Part shown: positions 56,201 to 64,000 of the stretch, in pieces
Layout: every line of letters starts with the position of its first letter
Position numbering within the stretch: position 1 is the first letter of the stretch
Assembly: GCA_900767915.1 (NCBI GenBank)
Contig: CAAGAX010000005.1
Location: 11,006 to 75,005, forward strand
Source of the DNA: Acholeplasmatales bacterium
GTDB taxonomy: Bacteria > Bacillota_I > Bacilli_A > Acholeplasmatales > Anaeroplasmataceae
Direction: 5' to 3'
DNA: 64,000 bases
Translations under genes and position numbers: made by a program
Notes under the pieces: model-generated
What the model was told of the DNA's origin: nothing
What the model saw: only the letters and a program-made list of their open reading frames with translations
Databases searched by the model: none

Positions 56201-59200
56201 TAATATTAGTTTGACCATCAAATGAATTAGCAGAAATAATTTTTACTGTATCAGGAACAACGAATTCACCAGCTAATGAATCATCAAATACATACCTAAT
56301 TGCATCCTTAGTTTTATTATATAGAATAGGCATACCGTCTTCTACAGTAAAATCACTATTTGCTGGATCAACATATAAATTTTTTATTACGCTACAGCCA
56401 GTAAATACTCCTGCTACTGAGGTAACACTTGCTGAAATTGTAATTGTATTTAATGATTTACAGCCATCAAATAAACCAAATCCAAGATTAATCATTTTTT
56501 CGTTATTTTCCAATGTTGGGAATGTAAATGATGTAATTGCAGTACCACCAAAAGCATAATCTTCAATTGTTTTCAATTGAGAATCACTAGCAAATGTAAT
56601 GCTTGCTAAATTACTACAACCATTAAAGGCATTATCAGCAATTGAAGTAACTGATTTAGGAACACTTAAAGAAGTAAGCATTGAACAATTTGCAAAGGCT
56701 TTAGTTGCTATTTTTGAAATACTAGATTCTTTAAAATCTAAAGTTTCAAGATTCTTACATCCATCAAAACAAGAAGTCGCTATTTCTGTTAAATTCTTAG
56801 GAACAGTAAATGATGTGATTTTTGTTCCCTTAAATGCTGATGCTCCAATTTTTTCAACAGTATCAGGTAATGCAATTTCTTGAATTATAGTATTTTGAAA
56901 TGCATAAGAACCAACTGTTAATAATTTACAATCCTTGTCAAAATCAATAGAAGCTAATTGCTTTGAATCCATAAATGCATAATTACCTATTTTATTAACA
57001 TTACCAGAAACTTTAACATTTTTTACAAAAGAATAACCAAAAGCGTAATTTCCAATTGAAGTTAAACGTTTAGGTAATACTAAATTTTCAATAGAGCAAT
57101 ATGCAAATGGACTATAATATGAAGAAGATGAATCATCAATAACTAAAGACTGACTATCATTTCCTTCTTCAAATGTCAAATTTAAATTACCATTACAATA
57201 ATAGAATGCTTTATTCTTAATATTTGTAACTGTATTTGGAACAACAAATGATTCTAATGAAGTACAGTTTGAGAACATTTCCTCTTCAACGACACTTAAA
57301 TTAGGTAATAAAACCTTCTTAAGTCCAGTAGCATTATAGAATACATATTTTCCAACCTCTAAGGTACCTTGCTTTTCTGTTCCATTTTCAGTATAAACTG
57401 CTGATTTATTATCTTCAAATGTAACACTTGTAACTTTTTTTCTATCATAGAAGGCTTGTTCGCAAATATAATCAACAGTTTTTGGAATTACAACATCGCC
57501 ACTAATTGAGCTTAAAGAGAAGCATAATGATTTTGCATTACCATTTTCTTTTGTATAAATAACACCATCCATAGAAACGAATAAATCATTATCTTTACTA
57601 ATAACTAATTCAACAAGATTTGTACATAAATCAAAACAATTAATAGTATTCTTATTACCATTATTAGCTCCAAGCTTTATTACTGATGAAGGAATTGTTA
57701 ATGAAGTTAATGAAGTACATTTTGTAAAAGCATCCTCTCCTATTGTAGTTAATTCATCAGCTAAAGTAACTTTAGTTAATGATGAACATTCCATAAATGC
57801 TTTATTTCCTAATGTAGTTGTATTCTTTGGTAAAGAAATAGCTTTTAATGAAGTACATTTTTCAAAGGCACTATTTCCAACTACAAGGCTTGTATCGCAA
57901 TCCTCTATAAAATTTACATTTCCCAAATTCTTACAATTATAGAATGCTGAGTCACCGATTTTTTCAATATTTTTACCAATATTAAATGTTACTAGGCTAG
58001 TTCTATTTCTAAAACAACCTGCAGCAATTTCCTTTACAGAATCTGGTAAAGTAAAGCTTGTATTTGCTAAAGCTGGATAGAAAATAATCTTTGTTGAATC
58101 TTTATTGTATAAAACACCATCAAAAGATGAATAATAATATTTATTTTGATTATCAACATTAATTTTCTTTAATGCATCATTAGAACCACCAAAAGCACCA
58201 CCAACATCAAATTCTGCAGTATCTTTACCAATATTAACTATTTCAACATTACTATATCCAGAATTATATGTTGGTATTGATAAAGTTATTCCTGTTTCAA
58301 ATTCAAGCTTTTCGCTTCCTTCATTATCATCACAATTTACAACAACTTCTTTTAAATATGTATTCGCACCGAAGGCATAAGCAGCGATTTTACGAGCATT
58401 ATGAGGTAAAACAAGCTTTCTTAAATCGCAATTATAGAATGCTTCTTTTTCAATTGTCAAAGTAGTATTATTTTCATCATCAAATAAAACATCAGTTAAA
58501 TAATAACAATTTTTAAAGGCTTGTTTTGAAATTTTAACTACAGATCCAGGAATTATAACCTTAGTAATATAAGAGCCTCTAAAAGCATTTTCTCCAATAG
58601 TAACTGTTCCTGTTTTAACAGTAAATTCACCTTGAATACCTTCTGGAACTAATAATAATGTATCTTTATTTTTTGTATATAGAACACCATCAACTGACGA
58701 ATAATTTAGACAACCTTCCTCTACATTAATCTCTGTCAATTTAGAACAATATGAGAATGATGATAAATTTGAATATTCACTATCATTATAGCCAATAGAT
58801 ACACTTGAAACTCTTTTTGGTAAAGTAATGCTTGTAAGTTTTCTACAAGAACCAAATGATCTTGCTCCAATAGTTAAAGAGACCTCTTCTTGATCACTTG
58901 GAGTTTCTAAGAATTCTACATTAGTTAAACTAGAACAATATTGAAATGCTGAATCTTCAATAGAATTTACTGTATATGGAATAGTAACAGATGTTATATT
59001 AGTAGAATAGAATACCTTTAAAGGAATATTTACTGTTCCTTCTTTAATATCACAATGACCAGATTTTGCTTTAGGAACAAATTTAACCTCTAGTCCCGCA
59101 TTAACACTAATAGTATTGTAATGATATAAAATTCCATCATATGATACATAGAATACTTCACCAGTATAACCATCAACATCATATACATTAATAGCTTCAA

Positions 59201-61919
59201 AAGAGCTACATCCTGAAAAACCTGTTATTGTATCAATATAAGATATTGTATTAGGAATACTCATTTTTACAAGTTTAGAATAACCTGCAAAATTTCCTAA
59301 TTCTGTGACATACTTATTATTATATAAAGCAGGTACAAACACTTCTGTTGCATTTTTAAATCCAGCAGCAGGTAAAGCTTTATATCCTACTACATTTCCA
59401 TTTTTTATAACCTCTTCAAATGTTAAAATATCAACCCAATTTGCATATAGGGTCATATCATTTTTATATTCCCATCCTGAAAGAGAATTACCATAACTAT
59501 CAGTAATTTTAACTCCATTTCCACCTTTATCAGTATACCATCCATCAAAAGCTAAATCTTGGTTACTTCTAACAGGTACTGGTAATACAAATTTCTCTTT
59601 ATAGTTTACATCTTCTACTTGATTTTCTAATGTTGCTCCTTCTCCACAATCCAATATAGCCTTATAAGATTGTGCCTTCCAGTTAGCATATAATACAACC
59701 GTATATGCAGGCATAGCAGTTCCATAAGAAAATTTAGTACCATTGTTTTTAGGACCATTTGGCATATTATACCATCCATCAAATTCATATCCTGAATTAA
59801 CAACAGCTGGAAGATTTACAGTATCACCAAAGGCATAATATCCTGTTGGCACATTATATAGTTCATCTCCAGTACATGCCTCAAAATAAACCGCATATGT
59901 ATTTATAACTAATTCAACCCAATTAGAACGATTTCCTTTTGAATTATAAAAACATAGTTTAATAGTATTTTGTCCTGCATTTGTAAATACTAAGTTAAAC
60001 TTTGACTCATTTTTAACTGATATTTCTTCCCCATCATTAAGCACAACACCAAAGCTTGTTGCACCTAATACTGGGTCCCAGCTTAAAACACCATCCTTAT
60101 ATTTAACATTTTTTATTGATAAATAATTATATGTTACTTCATCACTATATAAAGAAGATTTAGTATTATCTGAAGCTACAGCCATAACAGAAACTGTATA
60201 TGCTGTCACTCCATCAGTTAACATATCCTCTGTAATATCAAATGATGCTGCTTCAGTAGGATATTCTACATCTCCAAATTTCAAAATATAGGATTTAGCA
60301 CCCTCAACTTGATTCCAAGTAACAGTCATATTTCTTACATCTAATCCAGTTGGAGAGCTTAATGTAGTCTTATTATATTCTAAAGTTACGGCATCTCCAT
60401 TATTATATCCTCTAGCTACAGGATATACTGATAGCTTTAATTTACCTGTAAATTCCTTTAAACTAAAATAATTTGTATTTCCTACATTATATTCTTTCTT
60501 TTCTCCATTACATTCTACTACAACTTTATATGATACAGCATCATTTACTCTATCCCAAACAAGTGCATCATCACTAACCTTGGCATTTGTAACCTTATCA
60601 AGTACTTTATTATAAACGAATGTAGTAGAATATGATTCTTCATAATCATCAGAATAAGCAGTTACTACAAACTTAATACCATCTTTTTTCATTGGACAAT
60701 TTGAAAAATCAAAATAAGTATTTGACCCTAAATTATAATCAATATGATTATGCTTAGAATCGCCACATTCAACTGTCAATTTATATCCAACCGCATTTTC
60801 AACCGGTGTAAATACAAATAATCCTGGTTCTACAACTGAACAATTAGATACACTAGCTAATTTTTTATTTGCATAATAAACAACTGACTCTTTTCCATCA
60901 CTTGAAATCTTAACTAAATATGTTCCAGCCTTATGCATAGAGAAATTATATGAAAAAGAACTAGATTGTGAAGTAAAATCCTCAGCTTCTCCATCAGGAG
61001 AAATAATAGTTACAGTATACTTTTTATTAGACCCTAAGCTATTCCATTTAACTCCTGAATCAGTTACTGATGCATATAATCCTCCATCATCCCATTGAGC
61101 ACATAGTACTGTGTCAGATGATAATTTTTCGCCATTATATTGGTAAGATAATCTATTTGGATCATTAGAATCACAAACCCACCAACCCAAAAATGGCTTA
61201 TTATCCTTAGATGCTGGAACAGGTAAATTATATACAACTCCATTAACAGTAGAAACAGAATTGTATAATTCTTTTTCTCCATCAACAAATGAAATAGTAT
61301 ACTCTGTTGCACCAGTTTCAAGTGGAACATAACGAGCATATAATGTCATGTCCTTAGTTACAATTTCAGCACTAAAATCAAATGGGAATTCAAAGTTTTC
61401 ATCTTTATACCAACCAACAAACATATTTCCATCCTTTGATGGTGCTTCTGGTTCTGATAAATGCTTTCCATTTAACACAGTAGCTACATCAGATGAAGTA
61501 CCATTATTAAATGTGACAGTATAAGATTCCATTTTATAAAAGACATAAGTATTTCCTTCAAATGTTAATACAAGCTGTCCTTCATTAATTTTTGCTGTAC
61601 AATTATTTAAATCTTTTGATTCTAATTTTATTTCTACATCATTAACCAAACAATTACCAGTATATGTTTCGCCTAAAAGAGATAATGTAAACTTATCACC
61701 TATTCTAGTAAATACATAATCTCCTTGTGAGGAATTACAATAAAACACTTCACTATCAACATCTGATGCTGTAGTTGTCTTAGATGTAGTACTATTCGAA
61801 TTACCTTCAGTAGATTTAGATGTTCTACTTTTACCATCATCACTACCACAACTTGCAAGTGTTGCAGCCATTCCAACAATTGTCATAGCTGTAAAAAACT
61901 TAAATGCCTTCTTTTTCAT
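53277..61919 (-). CDS. Giant BspA-type surface lipoprotein B (2880 residues), paralogue of A
   Basis: The signal peptide MKKKAFKFFTAMTIVGMAATLASC is nearly the same as in A. The domain order is also the same: two InlB-type repeats (GNMFVGWYKDENF...), FN3/Ig-like modules, two InlB-type repeats (NSGYEFDGWYN), then an LRR_5 array to the end (LPDTLEEIGDNAFKDSG). Six DGVLY-type linker modules sit near residues 928, 1076, 1263, 1450, 1863 and 2508, in register with A. The match along the full length shows a whole-gene duplication. Frames are intact over 8.6 kb. It is probably a lipid-anchored adhesin or scaffold. It has its own promoter; the terminator isolates it from gene A. Confidence 0.88.
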   Translation of the reverse strand: MKKKAFKFFTAMTIVGMAATLASCGSDDGKSRTSKSTEGNSNSTTSKTTTASDVDSEVFYCNSSQGDYVFTRIGDKFTLSLLGETYTGNCLVNDVEIKLESKDLNNCTAKINEGQLVLTFEGNTYVFYKMESYTVTFNNGTSSDVATVLNGKHLSEPEAPSKDGNMFVGWYKDENFEFPFDFSAEIVTKDMTLYARYVPLETGATEYTISFVDGEKELYNSVSTVNGVVYNLPVPASKDNKPFLGWWVCDSNDPNRLSYQYNGEKLSSDTVLCAQWDDGGLYASVTDSGVKWNSLGSNKKYTVTIISPDGEAEDFTSQSSSFSYNFSMHKAGTYLVKISSDGKESVVYYANKKLASVSNCSVVEPGLFVFTPVENAVGYKLTVECGDSKHNHIDYNLGSNTYFDFSNCPMKKDGIKFVVTAYSDDYEESYSTTFVYNKVLDKVTNAKVSDDALVWDRVNDAVSYKVVVECNGEKKEYNVGNTNYFSLKEFTGKLKLSVYPVARGYNNGDAVTLEYNKTTLSSPTGLDVRNMTVTWNQVEGAKSYILKFGDVEYPTEAASFDITEDMLTDGVTAYTVSVMAVASDNTKSSLYSDEVTYNYLSIKNVKYKDGVLSWDPVLGATSFGVVLNDGEEISVKNESKFNLVFTNAGQNTIKLCFYNSKGNRSNWVELVINTYAVYFEACTGDELYNVPTGYYAFGDTVNLPAVVNSGYEFDGWYNMPNGPKNNGTKFSYGTAMPAYTVVLYANWKAQSYKAILDCGEGATLENQVEDVNYKEKFVLPVPVRSNQDLAFDGWYTDKGGNGVKITDSYGNSLSGWEYKNDMTLYANWVDILTFEEVIKNGNVVGYKALPAAGFKNATEVFVPALYNNKYVTELGNFAGYSKLVKMSIPNTISYIDTITGFSGCSSFEAINVYDVDGYTGEVFYVSYDGILYHYNTISVNAGLEVKFVPKAKSGHCDIKEGTVNIPLKVFYSTNITSVTIPYTVNSIEDSAFQYCSSLTNVEFLETPSDQEEVSLTIGARSFGSCRKLTSITLPKRVSSVSIGYNDSEYSNLSSFSYCSKLTEINVEEGCLNYSSVDGVLYTKNKDTLLLVPEGIQGEFTVKTGTVTIGENAFRGSYITKVIIPGSVVKISKQAFKNCYYLTDVLFDDENNTTLTIEKEAFYNCDLRKLVLPHNARKIAAYAFGANTYLKEVVVNCDDNEGSEKLEFETGITLSIPTYNSGYSNVEIVNIGKDTAEFDVGGAFGGSNDALKKINVDNQNKYYYSSFDGVLYNKDSTKIIFYPALANTSFTLPDSVKEIAAGCFRNRTSLVTFNIGKNIEKIGDSAFYNCKNLGNVNFIEDCDTSLVVGNSAFEKCTSLKAISLPKNTTTLGNKAFMECSSLTKVTLADELTTIGEDAFTKCTSLTSLTIPSSVIKLGANNGNKNTINCFDLCTNLVELVISKDNDLFVSMDGVIYTKENGNAKSLCFSLSSISGDVVIPKTVDYICEQAFYDRKKVTSVTFEDNKSAVYTENGTEKQGTLEVGKYVFYNATGLKKVLLPNLSVVEEEMFSNCTSLESFVVPNTVTNIKNKAFYYCNGNLNLTFEEGNDSQSLVIDDSSSSYYSPFAYCSIENLVLPKRLTSIGNYAFGYSFVKNVKVSGNVNKIGNYAFMDSKQLASIDFDKDCKLLTVGSYAFQNTIIQEIALPDTVEKIGASAFKGTKITSFTVPKNLTEIATSCFDGCKNLETLDFKESSISKIATKAFANCSMLTSLSVPKSVTSIADNAFNGCSNLASITFASDSQLKTIEDYAFGGTAITSFTFPTLENNEKMINLGFGLFDGCKSLNTITISASVTSVAGVFTGCSVIKNLYVDPANSDFTVEDGMPILYNKTKDAIRYVFDDSLAGEFVVPDTVKIISANSFDGQTNITKIFVPKSVVEVGDYAFANCKSLELVEFDSESQLTTLGNYLFSNSEMLKNVSLPTGLTSISDYMFYGCSSLESISALKSTKIGSNAFNNCVKLAHANFSKNLTEIDESAFFSCFSLESFKLYANITLGQKVFEGCSGLTNVEFEEGFESLPSYTFQNCSSLTSITLPQSLKSIGNYCFNGTKLTEVTIPCNVEELGWNIFDGLKTLVSAKVEAPIVELGDSLFESCTNLENVELAEGIEFIAYNCFYECKALKEIKLPESLVSIGSSAFQGSGLETITLPKNVKDVGVYYYGDTISSYSYTEVFADCLNLKEVVIESKVMKELGGYLFENTPALKSITLPNGIESIYSSCFKESGIEEINISSVTELGDSVFKNCENLKKVIFNESLTKIPNYLFSGCVSLVDVDFPTAVTELGDCSYQNTGITKVNLPNISNFGDEVFDGCKKLESFEATSSDIKEIPDGMFNGCEKLTNLKLSDSLVKIGANAFAGTGVTSFVLPKGLEVLGNGAFKNCKSLRGIDFTNNDSIKKVGDNAFEGCELLSEITLPDTLEEIGDNAFKDSGLNGTFYIGKNVTKIGNNPFMGCKDVTDINVDPLNKNYKTDAKKSLYTMDDELISCNSKLIGEYVVESNVKILGYAFSNCNFLTKITIAEGVEELYAYSLASIPNVVSITLPSTMKKVGDYALAYNSSLKELDVKANIEYGNYVLAGSGLEKVTISNALEKIPQRMFVNCKNLSSVEFVGEDKKLVDIGIGAFENCVNLKEFTFPNTLKTIESYAFKGAGFESLTVPKMVTEYGYNVFAKCPNLKSVTFEDGTTLIGNYMFEESPLLSDVKLPDSITMISAGAFENCSSLKTMKLPETLTTINYYAFKGSGLETLVLPRSVETIGSSAFSGCTKLRSLTFEGYVHSLSYALFENCTSLMKLVIPSDELVSIGSYMFTGWTEKQTVYFTTDQKSIYDLSKYVFDDSECKVVYNYKM

Positions 61920-62004
61920 ATTTATTCTCCCCCTTTAATTGATCTCACTTTTTAATATGAAATCTATAAGCAATTTCCCAAAAATGAAAAATTGATTAAT
62001 TGCA

Positions 62005-62033
62005 ATTATATTCTAAAATGAAGAGAATTTCAA
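62005..62033 (-). promoter_or_regulatory. Promoter of giant gene B
   Basis: On the minus strand TTGAAA (62028-62033), a 17-base spacer ending TTAGAA and TATAAT (62005-62010), about 85 bases before the start. GGGGGAG serves as ribosome site. The rest of 61920-62309 is AT-rich; I see no gene in it. Confidence 0.8.
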
Positions 62034-62309
62034 TATTTTTTTCATTATTTTTTAATATGTTTGAATGATTAAACTGAAATAATCGATTTATGTCGAATAA
62101 TATTTTGTTTCAATCATTTCCATAGTACAATATTAAATTATTATTCAAAAAAATATCCATTTTTAAGACAAAAATTATTTTTAATAAAATTATTTTTGCA
62201 TCAATAGCAAAAGATTAATTAACTAAATACTTCTAATATCTTTAAAAAACGTTTCTTCTCTTGCACCTTTATAATTGTAATCGTGTAAAAAGTTCACATA
62301 CTTGATGAA

Positions 62310-63174
62310 CTATGACGGTAAACCTTTATCAATTTCATGTTTCTTTACTACTCTTATTAATCCATCAAATGCTTCTTTTATTCCAAACTCAACAGCTTTT
62401 GAATAAAGTTCTTCTGCCTTCTTTAAATCTTGTTTCACACCAAGTCCTAATTCATAACTTCTAGCTTAATTATAATATGCTTGTTCTGATCCAGCCTCAA
62501 TAGCTTCATTATAACATCTAATAGTGATTAGGCTCACACGCCTTTCCATCTTGCAGAGCAATACCAAGATTATTAAGTCCGTTTGGTTCGTTGATTTCAG
62601 CAGCTATTTCAAAACATTTTAATCCTGTATCATAATCATAAGGTTCATAATAATAGTACAAATTTCCAAGCGGCAAATATGATTCAATAAAACCTCTTTC
62701 ACACGCAAGGTTAAACAGCTCACGAGCCCTATTAATATCTTTATCCACAAATTGTCCATTCATATAAAAACAGCCTAATTTATGAAGAGCTTCAGGATAA
62801 CCCTTTTTTGCTGCTTTTAAATAACAATTAAAGGCAGCTTCATCATTTTGTTCAATATATCCTCGTTCAAACAAAGTACCAATATTAAACATTGCTTCAA
62901 CTGAACCAGCATCTGCTACATTCCAATACCAATCAAAAGCTTTTTTATAGTTTTGCTTTACGCCAAATCCATTTGCATAGAAAACTCCTACATTAAGCAT
63001 AGCATCAACTTGTTCTTGCTTAGCGGCTTTTAGATACCATTTAAAAGCAATTTTATCATTCTTTTCTGCGACTCTTCCTAAATGATAATATTCTCCAAGT
63101 AATGTTTTCGCCGTACTATTACATAACCTCGCAGCTTTTACATAATAACCTTCACTTTGTCGCCCTTTGTCGAA
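62310..63174 (-). pseudogene. Broken Sel1-like repeat protein gene
   Basis: The minus strand encodes Sel1-type repeats across this span (FKWYLKAAKQEQVDAMLNVG, FNCYLKAAKKGYPEALHKLG, ELYSKAVEFGIKEAF). The gene is interrupted: a stop and frameshift near 62515-62520, an in-frame TAA at 62466-62468 where Leu is expected, and a stop at 62310-62312. The 5' end is missing and abuts a methylase fragment. The longest intact piece is 62518-63000. Sel1 proteins are helical adaptors for protein contacts. The decay and chimeric junction point to a mobile-element relic. Confidence 0.75.
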
Positions 63175-63308
63175 TCATCACACATGAGACGATGTATTCC
63201 TAACTTCCAAACATCACCAGGCTTTACGAAAGGTTCAGCCTCTAATGCCTCATCGACATCAAATTCATCCTCCTTTGCCTCAACGTCATTGCCAAACAAA
63301 TCAGAAAT
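63138..63308 (-). pseudogene. Fragment of a ParB-type DNA-methyltransferase protein
   Basis: An open stretch of about 55 codons reads ISDLFGNDVEAKEDEFDVDE, then EPFVKPGDVWKLGIHRLMCD and DSTKGDK. The pattern KPGDxWxLGxHRLxCGDST is the junction between the ParB-like N-domain and the methylase domain of phage and integrative-element DNA methyltransferases. Everything before and after is missing, and the sequence runs directly into the Sel1 relic in another frame. It is a non-functional remnant. Confidence 0.7.
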
Positions 63309-63390
63309 TTAGCATTCGAACAATAGTCATAAAGTGCATTCGTGTCAATTTACTAGCACCATTGTTATAAATCGTGTAAGAAACTATTTT

Positions 63391-63454
63391 AAAAACAAAA
63401 AAGTCACCAGATTTTAGCTATAAATTCATTACGAATAAAGCCGGATCTGATGAC
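63391..63454 (-). terminator. Hairpin with strong T run downstream of tRNA-Ser
   Basis: On the minus strand GTCATCAGAT pairs with ATCTGGTGAC (one G-U pair) across a 32-base loop, followed by TTTTTTGTTTTT. It lies between the methylase fragment and the tRNA gene. Confidence 0.6.
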
Positions 63455-63510
63455 AAAACACAAAAATATAGGCAAAAATTGATTAAATATGGCCATTTTA
63501 GCATATTTGT

Positions 63511-63541
63511 TCAAAAATAAAAGGCTGATAACTAGTATCAA
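63511..63541 (-). terminator. Likely terminator of tRNA-Ser
   Basis: A short dyad TGATA...TATCA (63526-63540) just after the tRNA 3' end is followed on the minus strand by CCTTTTATTTTTG. Confidence 0.5.
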
Positions 63542-63557
63542 CCCTGTAAATACAATA

Positions 63558-63648
63558 TGGCGGAGCAAGAGGGATTCGAACCCTCGCACCAGTTACCCGG
63601 TCTACTTCCTTAGCAGGGAAGCCTCTTGAGCCTCTTGAGTATTACTCC
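63558..63648 (-). tRNA. tRNA-Ser (anticodon GCU)
   Basis: The 91-base minus-strand gene has an acceptor stem GGAGTAA/TTGCTCC. The anticodon stem-loop CTTCC-CTGCTAA-GGAAG gives anticodon GCU, reading AGC/AGU. A long class II variable arm, the T loop GGTTCGAATCC, discriminator G and an encoded CCA follow. All class II serine features are present. Mobile-element relics lie on its 3' side, a common integration position. Confidence 0.95.
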
Positions 63649-63805
63649 AACTCCAAAACGCTTTTTTATTGTACAATAATTAAGAATGAATGTCAAGCCA
63701 AAAGAATCAATTTACCATATAAAAATACATAGGGTTAATTGAAATAGTTAATTCCGCTTTAAATAGTTGAACTTCATTTTTTGCAAAAGTAACTTCCGCT
63801 TATAG

Positions 63806-63811
63806 TATAAT
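63806..63811 (+). promoter_or_regulatory. -10 box of the IS30-type transposase
   Basis: TATAAT lies 38 bases before the transposase ATG; TTGCAA at 63781-63786 is a possible -35, but the spacing of 19 is long. Related short motifs (AGTTAATTCCGCTT at about 63747 and AGTAACTTCCGCTT at about 63789) repeat in the same orientation nearby and may belong to the insertion-sequence end. Confidence 0.35.
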
Positions 63812-63849
63812 AGTAATTACCTTGAGTTTGGCTTGTGAGGAGGTAGCCA

Positions 63850-64000
63850 ATGAAAAAGAAAGCTACAATTAATACTAAAATAAAATATACAAATTCTTCT
63901 ACTTATCAAAAGCACTTTACTTTAGATGATAGAATTAAAATCCAAAAAATCATTACTGAGAATAGAGATGTGGATGGTAGTCTTAAGATTCTTCTTAAAG
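63850..64000 (+). mobile_element. IS30-family transposase, N-terminal part (cut by window end)
   Basis: Fifty codons are visible from the ATG at 63850, which has GAGGAGG before it. After a basic start (MKKKATINTKIKY), HFTLDDRIKIQKIITEN matches the N-terminal helix-turn-helix region of IS30-type transposases, where the form HLTLDDRIxIxxxL is typical. The catalytic DDE domain would lie beyond the window, so function and completeness cannot be judged. Confidence 0.65.

Noticed and set aside
26669..61919. LPXTG sorting signals in the large surface proteins
   Set aside because: None of the C-termini has an LPXTG motif with hydrophobic segment and basic tail; lipoboxes at the N-termini explain anchoring.
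44281..61919. CRISPR-like periodicity in the 35-62 kb region
   Set aside because: The periodicity is about 69 bases with diverged units, is coding, and matches 23-residue LRR units rather than identical repeats with unique spacers.
62518..63000. Intact Sel1-repeat gene of 160 codons
   Set aside because: Sel1 homology continues in other frames on both sides with stops and a frameshift, so this is a piece of a broken gene.
63404..63589. Open frame of 61 codons on the minus strand
   Set aside because: It overlaps the tRNA-Ser gene and a terminator hairpin and has no protein signature; it is a chance frame.

Overview
The window is AT-rich DNA from a low-GC member of the Bacillota, most likely from Bacilli lineages near Erysipelotrichia, Acholeplasma or RF39; this placement is inferred from gene content and composition. 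UGA is an ordinary stop here: it ends the second CHR gene, the DUF58 gene and the ApbE-like gene, and trpS uses UGG. The Mycoplasma code therefore does not apply. Promoters are standard sigma-A type, and genes carry strong GGAGG ribosome sites.

Region 1 (1-7.1 kb) is housekeeping: the N-terminal part of adhE (cut by the window edge), an ECF transporter S component, a LysM protein, ung, gap, clpP, NAD kinase and a CYTH-domain protein. Region 2 (7.4-17.0 kb) is a minus-strand oligopeptide transporter operon, oppA-B-C-D-F, followed by a degenerate ApbE-like membrane protein and a small membrane protein. OppB, OppD and OppF all carry unusual extra segments. Region 3 (17.2-23.8 kb) has trpS under a T-box leader, then the Bacillus-like order rny-ymdB-spoVS-miaB-ymcA. 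miaB has its own promoter and a leader of about 340 nt. Region 4 (23.8-26.5 kb) has two unrecognised genes and a pair of short CHR (chromate-type) transporter halves.

Region 5 (26.6-62.0 kb, all minus strand) is the striking part. A seven-gene unit running from 42487 down to 26669 encodes a DUF4175-like membrane protein with an InlB-type repeat, a MoxR AAA+ ATPase, a DUF58 protein, a BatA-like VWA membrane protein, a double-VWA membrane protein, a BspA-type leucine-rich-repeat lipoprotein and a 1668-residue lipoprotein. Upstream of it lie a TlpA-like thioredoxin lipoprotein and two tandem giant paralogous lipoproteins of 2911 and 2880 residues. The giants share the order lipobox, InlB-type repeats, FN3-like modules, InlB-type repeats and a very long LRR_5 array. 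Each has its own promoter, with the same -35 hexamer, -10 hexamer and spacing. The whole block looks like a cell-surface programme: large secreted lipoproteins beside a MoxR/VWA module of the kind often linked to maturation or assembly of envelope complexes.

Region 6 (62.2-64.0 kb) is decayed mobile DNA around a tRNA-Ser(GCU) gene: a broken Sel1-repeat gene, a fragment of a ParB/DNA-methylase protein and, at the window edge, the start of an IS30-type transposase. No rRNA genes and no CRISPR array were seen.
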